NCBI RefSeq assembly: GCF_003002025.1
Contig: NZ_PVZB01000021.1
Location: 1 to 64,000 of the forward strand
Length of the DNA: 64,000 nucleotides
Source of the DNA: Paraburkholderia sp. BL25I1N1
GTDB lineage: Bacteria; Pseudomonadota; Gammaproteobacteria; Burkholderiales; Burkholderiaceae
Direction: 5' to 3'
The notes beneath the pieces were generated by a model. It saw only the letters and a list, made by a program, of their open reading frames with translations. It was not told where the DNA came from and did not search any database. Positions 53,788 to 61,574 of this stretch are shown here, piece after piece (the stretch's first letter is position 1; every line of letters begins with the position of its first letter). The position numbers and the translations under genes are program-made.

Positions 53788-54690
53788 TTACGAGCGCCCG
53801 CGCAGCGCCACGACCACCACGCCGGCAATCGCCATCAACCCACCACATAGCGTCGCGAGCCCCGGGCGCTCGCCGGTCAGCAGCGCGGACAACGCTGTCG
53901 CCACGGCCGGCGTCAGATAGAGAAAATTGGCCGCGCGCGCCGCGCCGAAATGGCCGAGCGCGAAGGTCCACGTCGCATAACCGAGCGCCGCCGGAAACAC
54001 GCCGAGCACCAGCACTGCCTGCAGCGTGCCCTGTGGCGCGCCGTCGAGCGAATGCAACGCGCCCGGCAGCCAGGGCGTCAGCAGTAGAGCGCCGGCCAGC
54101 AAGGTGTAGGCCGTGCAGGTCAGCGCGCCGTAGACCGGAATCAGACGCCGTTGCAGCACGAAGTAACTGGCGGAACACAGCGCGGCGCCGAGAATCAGCG
54201 TGCTGCCCGCGCCGAGCGTCAGGCCGCCCGGCTGGCCGCGCGCGATCACGCCGATACCCGCGAGGCTTATCAGCGAGCCGAGCCATCCCCAGCGGTTGAA
54301 ACGCTCGCCGAGTATGACGGCCGCCAGCAGCGCAGTAAAAATGGGCAGCGTATTGACGATGAAACTCGCCGCGCCAGCGGCCACCGTCTTCTCTCCGGTA
54401 TTGAGCAGCGCGTTGTAGAGCGCGATGCCGAGGAAACCGCACAACGCGAAACGCAGGCTGTCGGGCCAGGTCGGCAGGCGCGGGCGCCGGTAGGCGAGCC
54501 AGGCCAGCACCAGCAGCGCAGCGGTAGCGAATCGCGCCGACGCCAGCTGCAAAGGCGGCAAGCCTTGCAAGCCGATGCGGATGAATGGAAACGCGGACGC
54601 CCACGACACAATCGTGAAGGCGACCGCACCGGCCGCCAACAGCGGCTGACGCGCAAAGCGCGAGGGACGGGGCGAAGTCAGTGTGTTCAT
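53788..54690 (-). CDS. EamA-domain (DMT superfamily) transporter
   Basis: A 300-residue membrane protein with ten hydrophobic segments in two EamA repeats (the first starting FTIVSWASAFPFIRIGLQGLPPLQLASARF, the second around LGAALCSASYFVLQRRLI). GERPGLATLCGGLMAIAGV closes the second repeat. Such proteins export amino acids or small metabolites. It is convergent with the LysE gene. Confidence 0.92.
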   Translation of the reverse strand: MNTLTSPRPSRFARQPLLAAGAVAFTIVSWASAFPFIRIGLQGLPPLQLASARFATAALLVLAWLAYRRPRLPTWPDSLRFALCGFLGIALYNALLNTGEKTVAAGAASFIVNTLPIFTALLAAVILGERFNRWGWLGSLISLAGIGVIARGQPGGLTLGAGSTLILGAALCSASYFVLQRRLIPVYGALTCTAYTLLAGALLLTPWLPGALHSLDGAPQGTLQAVLVLGVFPAALGYATWTFALGHFGAARAANFLYLTPAVATALSALLTGERPGLATLCGGLMAIAGVVVVALRGRS

Positions 54691-55079
54691 AGCGTGATCG
54701 TGCCTTGAGATGAGTTGCTAAGCTAGAACACAAATGAACACTGCGATGTAAATGTGGCTCACACCTCGCCGCACGCGGCGGCCGCCCGGCCGCCACTTGC
54801 CAGCCTCGAAAGCGTCTGTCTCGTCGCCCGAGAAGGCTTGTACCTCGCCGCTGGTGTATTACTTCGTGCACGCGAAAGCCGCGAGCCAGCCCGAAATGCC
54901 AACGCTGATCGACCGTACGCGCATCGCTTCATACGCAAACGCAGCGGTTTTGCGACAATAGCGGCTTTCGCCGCGCCGCGGCGGCCCTCCCGCCGCCCTC
55001 CATCGACTGTCGAAGGCCGGCGCGCCGGCCTTGCCGCCTATAACCCGTCCAACCCACCCGACCGTTAGCGGTCCGCTCA
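54691..55079. other. Divergent gap between EamA and TauE/SafE genes
   Basis: A 389-base gap in which no gene or clear regulatory element was recognised; it should contain the promoters of the two flanking genes. Confidence 0.4.
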
Positions 55080-55868
55080 ATGGCACTTCCCCACATCGAT
55101 CTGCTGTACTCCATCTCCGGCCTGTTTGTCGGCTTTCTGGTCGGATTGACGGGCGTCGGCGGCGGCTCGCTGATGACGCCGATCCTCGTCCTGCTGTTCA
55201 ACGTGCATCCGGCCACCGCGGTCGGCACCGACCTGCTGTACGCGGCGGCGACCAAGGCGACCGGCACGCTGGTGCACGGCCTGAAAGGCTCCGTCGACTG
55301 GCAGGTCACGCTGCGCCTCGCCGCCGGCAGCGTGCCGGCGGCCACCATCACGCTGATCCTGCTGCATCGTTACGGGATGGACACGCCCGGCGCCAGCCGA
55401 TTGATCCAGGTCGTGCTCGGCGTGGCATTGCTGGTGACGGCGGTGGCGCTGGTGTTTCGTCCGCAACTCGCGGCACTCGGCGCGCGCAAACTGCGCACGC
55501 CAAGTCAGGGACGCACGCTCGCGCTCACCATGCTGACCGGCGCGGTGCTCGGCGTGCTGGTGTCGCTGACTTCGGTCGGGGCGGGCGCGATCGGCGTGAC
55601 GGTGTTGCTGCTGCTCTATCCGCTGCTGCCCACCACGCGCATCGTCGGCTCGGACATCGCGCACGCGGTGCCGCTCACCCTGCTGGCGGGCGCGGGCCAT
55701 TGGCTGCTGGGTTCGGTCGACTGGTCGATGCTGCTGTCGTTGCTGGTGGGATCGCTGCCGGGCATCGCGATCGGCAGCTATCTGTCCTCGCGCGCGCCGG
55801 ACGCGCTGCTGCGCAACCTGCTCGCCGCCACACTCACGCTGGTCGGCGTGCGCCTCGTGCTGGCCTGA
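55080..55868 (+). CDS. TauE/SafE-family (sulfite/organosulfonate export type) permease
   Basis: A 262-residue protein with about eight hydrophobic segments. The family motif SGLFVGFLVGLTGVGGGSLMTPILVLLF, read in pieces (VGLTGVGGGSLMTP), and its second copy VLVSLTSVGAGAIGVTVLL mark the two inverted repeats. GTDLLYAAATK is also typical. The usual substrates are sulfite or sulfoacetate, but members differ. Confidence 0.92.
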   Translation: MALPHIDLLYSISGLFVGFLVGLTGVGGGSLMTPILVLLFNVHPATAVGTDLLYAAATKATGTLVHGLKGSVDWQVTLRLAAGSVPAATITLILLHRYGMDTPGASRLIQVVLGVALLVTAVALVFRPQLAALGARKLRTPSQGRTLALTMLTGAVLGVLVSLTSVGAGAIGVTVLLLLYPLLPTTRIVGSDIAHAVPLTLLAGAGHWLLGSVDWSMLLSLLVGSLPGIAIGSYLSSRAPDALLRNLLAATLTLVGVRLVLA

Positions 55869-55925
55869 AACCGGCTGACGCCGAAACGAGCAAATTCGAC
55901 GCTCGGCAATGCGAAAGTCCCGCGG

Positions 55926-56174
55926 CTACTTGAAGAACCGGCAGGTCAGATCGGACTCGAACTGCCGGATCCATTGACCGTGATGATCGTGATAGGACTG
56001 CGCCCAGCCGCCGCGCCGCACGGTGACGAGACGCTCGTGCGCCACATCGCCCGGATCCGCGCAGGCACTGATGTCGAAATGGGCCGGCGCGAAACCGTGT
56101 CGCGCGCACACCAGTTCGAAAGCCGCCCGATCGCCGATGGGTAGATCGGTATAACGCAAAAGCGGGGTTTCCAT
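55926..56174 (-). CDS. 82-residue conserved hypothetical protein
   Basis: A short soluble protein of unknown function starting METPLLRYTDLPIGDRAAFELV, with a His/Tyr-rich end (AQSYHDHHGQWIRQFESDLTCRFF). GGAG lies about eleven bases before the ATG. The reading frame continues upstream without a better start. Reported because the composition is gene-like; no family was recognised. Confidence 0.6.
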   Translation of the reverse strand: METPLLRYTDLPIGDRAAFELVCARHGFAPAHFDISACADPGDVAHERLVTVRRGGWAQSYHDHHGQWIRQFESDLTCRFFK

Positions 56175-56320
56175 GGCGTTTGACTCCGGTTCCCAACGCC
56201 TCACAGTACGCTCTGAAGTGCGTCGGCAGTGTGTCACAGCGCACAGACGGACCGTGGCCGTGCCGCCGTTCAGTTCGAAACGGCTAAGCCCTATCATCGC
56301 CGCTTCAATAATCGCCAGAG

Positions 56321-56356
56321 AAAATAAAAAAAGGCTCCGGTTTTTTTGCCGGAACC
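56321..56356 (-). terminator. Intrinsic terminator after the BON-domain gene
   Basis: On the minus strand an eight-pair stem (56349-56356 with 56333-56340, one G-U pair) with an A-rich loop is followed by seven T and then ATTTT. It lies 70 bases after the BON gene stop. Confidence 0.85.
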
Positions 56357-56424
56357 CTGGTGCACGCCTGCCTCACACTGGCGCATGACGGCGCGAGCCG
56401 TCCGCGCCAGTTGCCGCAGCCTGC

Positions 56425-56778
56425 TTACTGCTGCACAACGGTCAGCTTGTTCGACACCGACGTCACGCCGGCGACGCCCTTGGCGGCCTGGCCGGCAGCG
56501 TCGATCTGGCCTTGGTCAGGCACCGAACCCGTCAGCGTCACCGCGCCGCCACGAGCACGCACGGCGATGTTCGACACGTCGACACCTTGTGTCTTGGCCA
56601 GCGCGCTACGCACCTTGCGGCCCAGCTGGCTGTTCGCCTTCTTGGTCGACTTGGCGCTCGCAGCGGGCGCGGCCATCGTGCCGGTTGCCGTTGCGTCGCT
56701 TGCCTGAGCGTACACATTGCACGCCACCACCATTGCCACAACCGAACCCAGCGTTTTCAGAAAACCGACCGATTTCAT
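56425..56778 (-). CDS. BON-domain periplasmic protein
   Basis: A 117-residue exported protein. The signal peptide (MKSVGFLKTLGSVVAMVVACNVYA) is followed by an Ala/Lys-rich linker and one BON domain (about residues 55-115) with LGRKVRSALAKTQGVDVSNIAV, GAVTLTGSVPDQGQIDAAGQ and GVAGVTSVSNKLTV. BON proteins of the OsmY type respond to stress and bind membranes. AGGAG lies ten bases before the ATG at 56778; an upstream start at 56814 would add twelve basic residues before the signal. Confidence 0.9.
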   Translation of the reverse strand: MKSVGFLKTLGSVVAMVVACNVYAQASDATATGTMAAPAASAKSTKKANSQLGRKVRSALAKTQGVDVSNIAVRARGGAVTLTGSVPDQGQIDAAGQAAKGVAGVTSVSNKLTVVQQ

Positions 56779-57383
56779 AGCTTTTCTTCTCCTTTGCTTC
56801 ACATTGGACCGCATCTACAAGCGGCTTCGTTACGACTTCCGGCGGCCATGCCAGGCGCGCGCGACAAGGCGCGGCCGGCAAACGGCCGACTATGGCAGTA
56901 ACACGATGTGCGAGAGGCGAGAGAGGCCGATTGCCGTTGCCGCCCGCGATGGCGGGCATGCAGTGCGGTACGAAAACCGGCAAGCCGCGAGGTCCGCCGA
57001 CGCGCCCGGTTCACTTGTGTGTCGTGCCGGGTCGCGCCGCGCAAACATCCGTTCGCGGCAGCGATGCACAATTTAATCTAGCCGGGCCAGAAGCGCAAAG
57101 GGTTTAGACGGGTTTAGTCATACTCGAGACGCGTAAGATGCGAATCGCGTCAGGCGCGCGGGCTGTCACGCCACGTTCACGATTTGTTACGGGTTTGTCG
57201 GCGCTGCCTGCCGCCACGCGTTTCGCCGGGCGGTCAATCTCAGGTACCATCGGCGCGACGCGCGCTGCGGCGCGGCTTGCGCGCCACTCACGGCAAGCGG
57301 GCCGGCGCGAGCGCTTCGCCCGGCTTGCGCACCGCCAAAGCGCCGCCCTTGTTCACCTTCGACCGTAGCCGTCACGTCATCCG
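56779..57383. other. Intergenic region between BON and TAXI genes
   Basis: About 600 GC-rich bases. Several reading frames cross it, but none has a ribosome-binding site, family-like sequence or good start. The left part should hold the BON promoter. Confidence 0.5.
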
Positions 57384-58877
57384 ATGAAGCCAGCCACCGG
57401 CCGCAAAAGCCCTCCCCGTCTCGTCGCCCGTTTCGTCGCGATCTCCTGGCGCGATCTCGCCGTCTCGTTCGGACCGATCCTGCTGATCGCCGCCGTCGCG
57501 ATCTGGGTCGCCGTGCGGCTGATCCAGCCCGCGCCGCCCAGCACACTGACCATCAGCGCCGGCCCCGAAGGCAGCACCTTCTGGACCGCGGCGCAAAAGT
57601 ACAAAGAGATCCTGGCGCGCAACCGCATCACGCTGAACGTGCTGCCGTCTGAAGGCTCGTTGCAGAATCTCACGCGGCTGTCGGACCCGAAGTCGAACGT
57701 CGATGTCGCCTTCGTGCAGGACGGCGTCGCGCCTGGCCCGGCGGCTGACGGGCTGATGTCGCTCGGCAGCGTGGCCTATGTGCCGCTCGCGATCTTCTAC
57801 CACGGGCCGACCGTCACTCGGCTTTCCGAGTTCAAGGGCGAGCGGCTCGCGGTCGGCGCCGAAGGCAGCGGCACACGCGAACTGGCGCTCGCGCTGCTCA
57901 AGGCCAACGGCATCGTGCCGGGCGGCGCGACCAAACTGCTGCCGCTCTCCGGCGACGACGCCGCCGAAGCACTCGTCACCGGCAAGGTCGACGCAGCCTT
58001 CCTCGCCGGCGATTCGGCGCAACCCGCGGTGATGGGCAAGCTGTACCGCACGCCGAACGTGCAGTTCTACGATTTCTCGCAGGCCGACGCCTACACGCGC
58101 CGGTTTCCCTACCTGACGCAACTCGAAATGCCGATGGGCGCGTTCGACCTCGGCAAGAACCTGCCGTCCGCGCCGATTCACATGGTGGCGCCGACCGCTG
58201 AGCTGGTGGCGCGCGACTCGCTGCATCCCGCGCTTTCCGATCTGCTGATCGAAGCGGCCCGCGAGGTGCACGGCAAGGCGAACATCATGCAGCGCGCCGG
58301 CGAATTTCCCGCGCCGCGCGCGCACGATTTCCCGATTAGCGACGACGCCGCCCGCTACTACAAGTCAGGCAAGGGCTTCCTCTACCGCATCCTGCCGTTC
58401 TGGCTCGCGAGTCTCGCCGACCGGCTGCTGGTAGTCGTAGTGCCGCTGATCGTGTTGCTGGTGCCGGCCTTGCGCCTCGTGCCTTCGCTCTATGCATGGC
58501 GGGTGAAGTCGCGCATTTACCGCTGGTATGGCGCGCTGATCGCGATCGAGCGCAGCGCGCTCAGCGATCATTCGCCGAGCGAGCGTGCCTCGCTGATCGA
58601 GCGGCTCGACGCGATCGAGGAGTCCGTCAACGGTCTGAAGATGCCGCTTGCCTATGCGGATCAGTTCTACGTGCTGCGCGAGCATATCGGCTTCGTTCGC
58701 CAGCGGCTCATGCAAGCTCGTGACGCCCAGCGCGACGACGCCGCCAACGCAGCGGAAAGCACGCAGAACGATTCGGACGAGCGTGGTGCGGCGCCCACGC
58801 CGCCCGCCGCGAACGAAGCGGCCGAAATCGGCGAAACGCGCGACGGCACCGACGAAGGCAACGCCAAAACATATTGA
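57384..58877 (+). CDS. TAXI-family substrate-binding protein with membrane anchors
   Basis: A 497-residue protein. An N-terminal membrane span (about residues 27-46) precedes a TAXI/TRAP-type binding domain (about 53-330; TISAGPEGSTFWTAAQKYKEIL, read in pieces, and GERLAVGAEGSGTRELALALL). A second span lies near residues 345-370 (LVVVVPLIVLLVPALRLVP) followed by a helical cytoplasmic domain with SRIYRWYGALIAIERSA and an acidic, Ala-rich tail. Usual TAXI proteins are free periplasmic partners of DctM-like permeases; no such permease is next to this gene. The substrate is unknown. Confidence 0.85.
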   Translation: MKPATGRKSPPRLVARFVAISWRDLAVSFGPILLIAAVAIWVAVRLIQPAPPSTLTISAGPEGSTFWTAAQKYKEILARNRITLNVLPSEGSLQNLTRLSDPKSNVDVAFVQDGVAPGPAADGLMSLGSVAYVPLAIFYHGPTVTRLSEFKGERLAVGAEGSGTRELALALLKANGIVPGGATKLLPLSGDDAAEALVTGKVDAAFLAGDSAQPAVMGKLYRTPNVQFYDFSQADAYTRRFPYLTQLEMPMGAFDLGKNLPSAPIHMVAPTAELVARDSLHPALSDLLIEAAREVHGKANIMQRAGEFPAPRAHDFPISDDAARYYKSGKGFLYRILPFWLASLADRLLVVVVPLIVLLVPALRLVPSLYAWRVKSRIYRWYGALIAIERSALSDHSPSERASLIERLDAIEESVNGLKMPLAYADQFYVLREHIGFVRQRLMQARDAQRDDAANAAESTQNDSDERGAAPTPPAANEAAEIGETRDGTDEGNAKTY

Positions 58878-58970
58878 CGGGTGCAAGCCGCGGCTGCACC
58901 GCGTAAGATCATTACAATTCCGACGGTGCAGCAGACGCACCGTGCGGAACAGGCAATTCGGGAGACATTT

Positions 58971-59621
58971 ATGACCGTTGGCATCGACGCCAGGCAACCG
59001 CTGTGGTTTTACGACTTTGTCTCGCCGTTTACCTACCTGTTGCTGGAGCAACATGACAAATGGCCGGGCTTCGACTTCGTGTTCACGCCGGTCGTCCTGA
59101 ACGATCTGTATCGTCACTGGGGGCAGCGGCCGGCTTATGGGGTGCCCTCGAAACGCACCTTCCTGTACCGGCACGCGCTGTTTCGCGCGGAGCAACTCGG
59201 CATTCCGTACAAGATGCCGCCGGCGCATCCCTTCGATTCCATGAAGCCGTTGCTGCTCGCCACCGCGGCCAAGGGCGACGTCAACTTCGTGCGCGAGATC
59301 TTTCGTTTCATCTGGCGTGAAGGCCGTGATCCGTCCACCGAAGTAGCCTTTGCCGAGTTGTGCGACCGCGTCGGCATGCCCGACGGTCCGGAGATCATCA
59401 AAAGCGCAGCGGTGCTCGAGCAATTGCAGCGCAATACGGCGGATGCGATCGGCCTGGGCGTCTACGGCGTGCCGACCTTCTTTCTGAACGATCAATTGTT
59501 CTGGGGTGAGGACGCATTGCCCATGGTGCTGTACTGCGCGCGCACGCCGAACTGGCTCGAATCGAAAGAAGTCAAACGGATCAGTTCGCTGCCGTCGGGG
59601 CTCGCGGACATTCAAACGTAG
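58971..59621 (+). CDS. DsbA-like 2-hydroxychromene-2-carboxylate isomerase family protein
   Basis: A 216-residue thioredoxin-fold protein of the HCCA-isomerase type. PLWFYDFVSPFTYLLLEQ near the N-terminus lacks the CxxC of true DsbA and carries the Ser of the isomerase group; GVYGVPTFFLNDQLFWGEDALPM closes the fold. Glutathione-dependent isomerisation is the known activity of the family; the actual substrate here is not indicated. GGGAG precedes the ATG at 58971, so an upstream frame was discarded. Confidence 0.88.
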   Translation: MTVGIDARQPLWFYDFVSPFTYLLLEQHDKWPGFDFVFTPVVLNDLYRHWGQRPAYGVPSKRTFLYRHALFRAEQLGIPYKMPPAHPFDSMKPLLLATAAKGDVNFVREIFRFIWREGRDPSTEVAFAELCDRVGMPDGPEIIKSAAVLEQLQRNTADAIGLGVYGVPTFFLNDQLFWGEDALPMVLYCARTPNWLESKEVKRISSLPSGLADIQT

Positions 59622-59890
59622 GCGATACGTCAACGTAAAGCGGACAAAACGCGCAAGGCACGGCGCTTATGTGGCTCGCTGATGTGACTCGCTTGCGCGG
59701 CTTTGTCTCGGCAAAACAGCCCTGCTGATGCCGGCCATACCGGGCCCGCTATGCCGCTACACCGCAAACGGGCCTAAGGTTATGACCTTCGCGCCGTGCG
59801 CGTTGGCGCTGCGCGCTTGCGAGGTTCCCGCGGGTGGCTGCGTGCGGCGCCTCACCGGATCCGATTCGTTTGCCCCGCCTTGCTTAAACC

Positions 59891-60871
59891 ATGGACGACA
59901 CCGCCGCTTCCCTCGATATCTGGCTCGTGCGCGTGCTGCGCACGCTGCTGGTCGAGCGCAGCGTCACGCAGACCGCATTGCGTCTGAATCAGACCCAGCC
60001 TGCCATCAGCACCGCCCTGCGCAAACTGCGCGAAACGCTGAACGACCCGATCCTTGTGCGCGGCAAGTCGGGCATGGTGCCGACCGAATATGGCGAATCG
60101 CTGCTGGCTTCCGCCCAACGCGTGCTGCGCGAAGTGGACTTCGTCGCGACGCCGCACGGCGACTTCGATCCCGGCCGCTCGCGCCGCACGTTTCGCGTGG
60201 CCGCGCCGGACTATCTGAACGACTTCTTCATGCCGACGGTGATCGCGCAGTTTCGCGAGGCGGCGCCGCATGCGCGGCTCGAGATCGGTTCGCTCAGCCC
60301 TTTGCTCGATTATTCCGCCGCGCTCGACGCCGGCGAACTCGATCTCGTGATCGGCAATTGGCCGAAGCCCGAGCCGCGTTTCGAGCGCAGCGATCTGTTC
60401 TCCGACACGGTGGTGTGCATGATGCGCGCCGATCATCCGTTGACGCGCATGCCGTTGACGCGCGAAGCGTATCTCACCGCGCCGCATCTCGCGCCAACGC
60501 CATATAGCGGCGCGAGCGGCGGCGCCATCGACATCGGCTTCGCACGCGCGCGCGCCGAGCGCCGCATCGTCGCCACGCTGCCCTACTTCGGGCTGGTGCC
60601 GCAGACGCTGCTGCAATCCGATCTGATCTTCACGACGACGCGCCGCTTCGCGATGCACTACGCGGACATGTTGCCGCTCGCCGTGGTCGATGTGCCGATT
60701 CCGTTCCCGCGCATCAAGTGCTATCAGTTGTGGCATCCGCAGCCGGACCGGCCGAGCGATGTCGGCTGGCTGCGTACGCTCATGTCTGAAGTGTCGGATA
60801 CGCTGGTCGCGCGGAAGGTGCGGCGTGCGAAGCGGACGCCCAAAAAAGAAACGTCAGCCGCAACGGGCTGA
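59891..60871 (+). CDS. LysR-family regulator (near xdh genes)
   Basis: A 326-residue LysR protein with helix-turn-helix RVLRTLLVERSVTQTALRLNQTQPAISTALRKLRE, read in pieces (about residues 14-50), then LNDPILVRGKSGMVPTEYGE typical of NodD-like members, and an effector domain from about residue 95. The C-terminus is basic (RRAKRTPKKETSAATG). It is convergent with the xdh genes, so regulation of purine degradation is possible but not shown. Confidence 0.9.
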   Translation: MDDTAASLDIWLVRVLRTLLVERSVTQTALRLNQTQPAISTALRKLRETLNDPILVRGKSGMVPTEYGESLLASAQRVLREVDFVATPHGDFDPGRSRRTFRVAAPDYLNDFFMPTVIAQFREAAPHARLEIGSLSPLLDYSAALDAGELDLVIGNWPKPEPRFERSDLFSDTVVCMMRADHPLTRMPLTREAYLTAPHLAPTPYSGASGGAIDIGFARARAERRIVATLPYFGLVPQTLLQSDLIFTTTRRFAMHYADMLPLAVVDVPIPFPRIKCYQLWHPQPDRPSDVGWLRTLMSEVSDTLVARKVRRAKRTPKKETSAATG

Positions 60872-60878
60872 CGTTTTT
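60849..60878 (+). terminator. Intrinsic terminator overlapping the LysR stop
   Basis: An 11-pair stem (60849-60859 with 60866-60876) and a six-base loop end in a TTTTT run. The stop codon at 60869-60871 lies inside the stem. Confidence 0.85.
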
Positions 60879-60941
60879 GAGTTTGCAGTTCGAAGGACGC
60901 CGGTCGAGCGCCTCGTTCTGATCCGATCTATTGCTCAGACA

Positions 60942-61535
60942 TCAGACACTCGCGCAGAGCTGCCGCGTCGCGGGTTGCGCCACCTGCCGCGTGCGAATCT
61001 GCAGCAACTCCGCGCACACCGCCACGGCGATCGCCGAAGGCGCCTTGTCGACGATACCGGCCACGCCGATCGGACACGTCATCTCCACCAGCCGGTCCAG
61101 ATCCACGCCACGATCGAGCAGACGACGCTCGAATTTCACGTGCTTCGTCTTCGAACCGATCATGCCGAAGTAGGTGAAATCGCGCCGCCGCATGATGCGA
61201 GCGGCGAGCGAGAAATCGAGCGCATGGTTATGTGTCATGACGAGAAAGTAGGCGCCGGGCGGCGCGGTATCGACGATCGCGTCCGGCGTGTCGGTCGCTT
61301 CGACTTGCACATTGGCAGGCGTTTCGTCGGGGAACAATTCGTCGCGCTCGTCGACCCACTGGACTACGCACGGCAAGCTGCCGAGCAGCTTGATGAGCGC
61401 ATGCCCGACGTGCCCCGCGCCGAACAGCACGATATGCATCGGCGCCGGACGCGGCATCTGCACGGCGCTACGTCGGCCGATCTGAACGGATGAAAAATCG
61501 TTCATGGCGATCATTCCAGTGAGTGTGTTGTTCAC
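60942..61535 (-). CDS. xdhC: XdhC Rossmann domain only (N-terminal domain missing)
   Basis: A 197-residue protein containing the XdhC C-terminal, dinucleotide-binding domain: MHIVLFGAGHVGHALIKLLGSLPCVVQWVDERDELFP, read in pieces, then FLVMTHNHALDFSLAARIM and YFGMIGSKTKHVKFERRL, GVAGIVDKAPSAIAVAVCAELL. Full XdhC proteins begin with a CoxI-type domain of about 110 residues carrying a conserved CGG motif; that part is absent here because only 39 bases separate this start from the xdhB stop. XdhC loads sulfurated molybdenum cofactor into xanthine dehydrogenase. A GTG at 61535 with GGGGAAAG upstream is chosen; an ATG at 61505 is possible. Confidence 0.82.
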   Translation of the reverse strand: MNNTLTGMIAMNDFSSVQIGRRSAVQMPRPAPMHIVLFGAGHVGHALIKLLGSLPCVVQWVDERDELFPDETPANVQVEATDTPDAIVDTAPPGAYFLVMTHNHALDFSLAARIMRRRDFTYFGMIGSKTKHVKFERRLLDRGVDLDRLVEMTCPIGVAGIVDKAPSAIAVAVCAELLQIRTRQVAQPATRQLCASV

Positions 61536-61574
61536 GTGCTTCTTTCCCCGCTCATTGCTGCGCTACGGCCACGT

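Noticed and set aside
56799..57071. Minus-strand frame of 90 codons between BON and TAXI genes
   Set aside because: Arg-rich composition typical of shadow frames in GC-rich DNA and no start signals.
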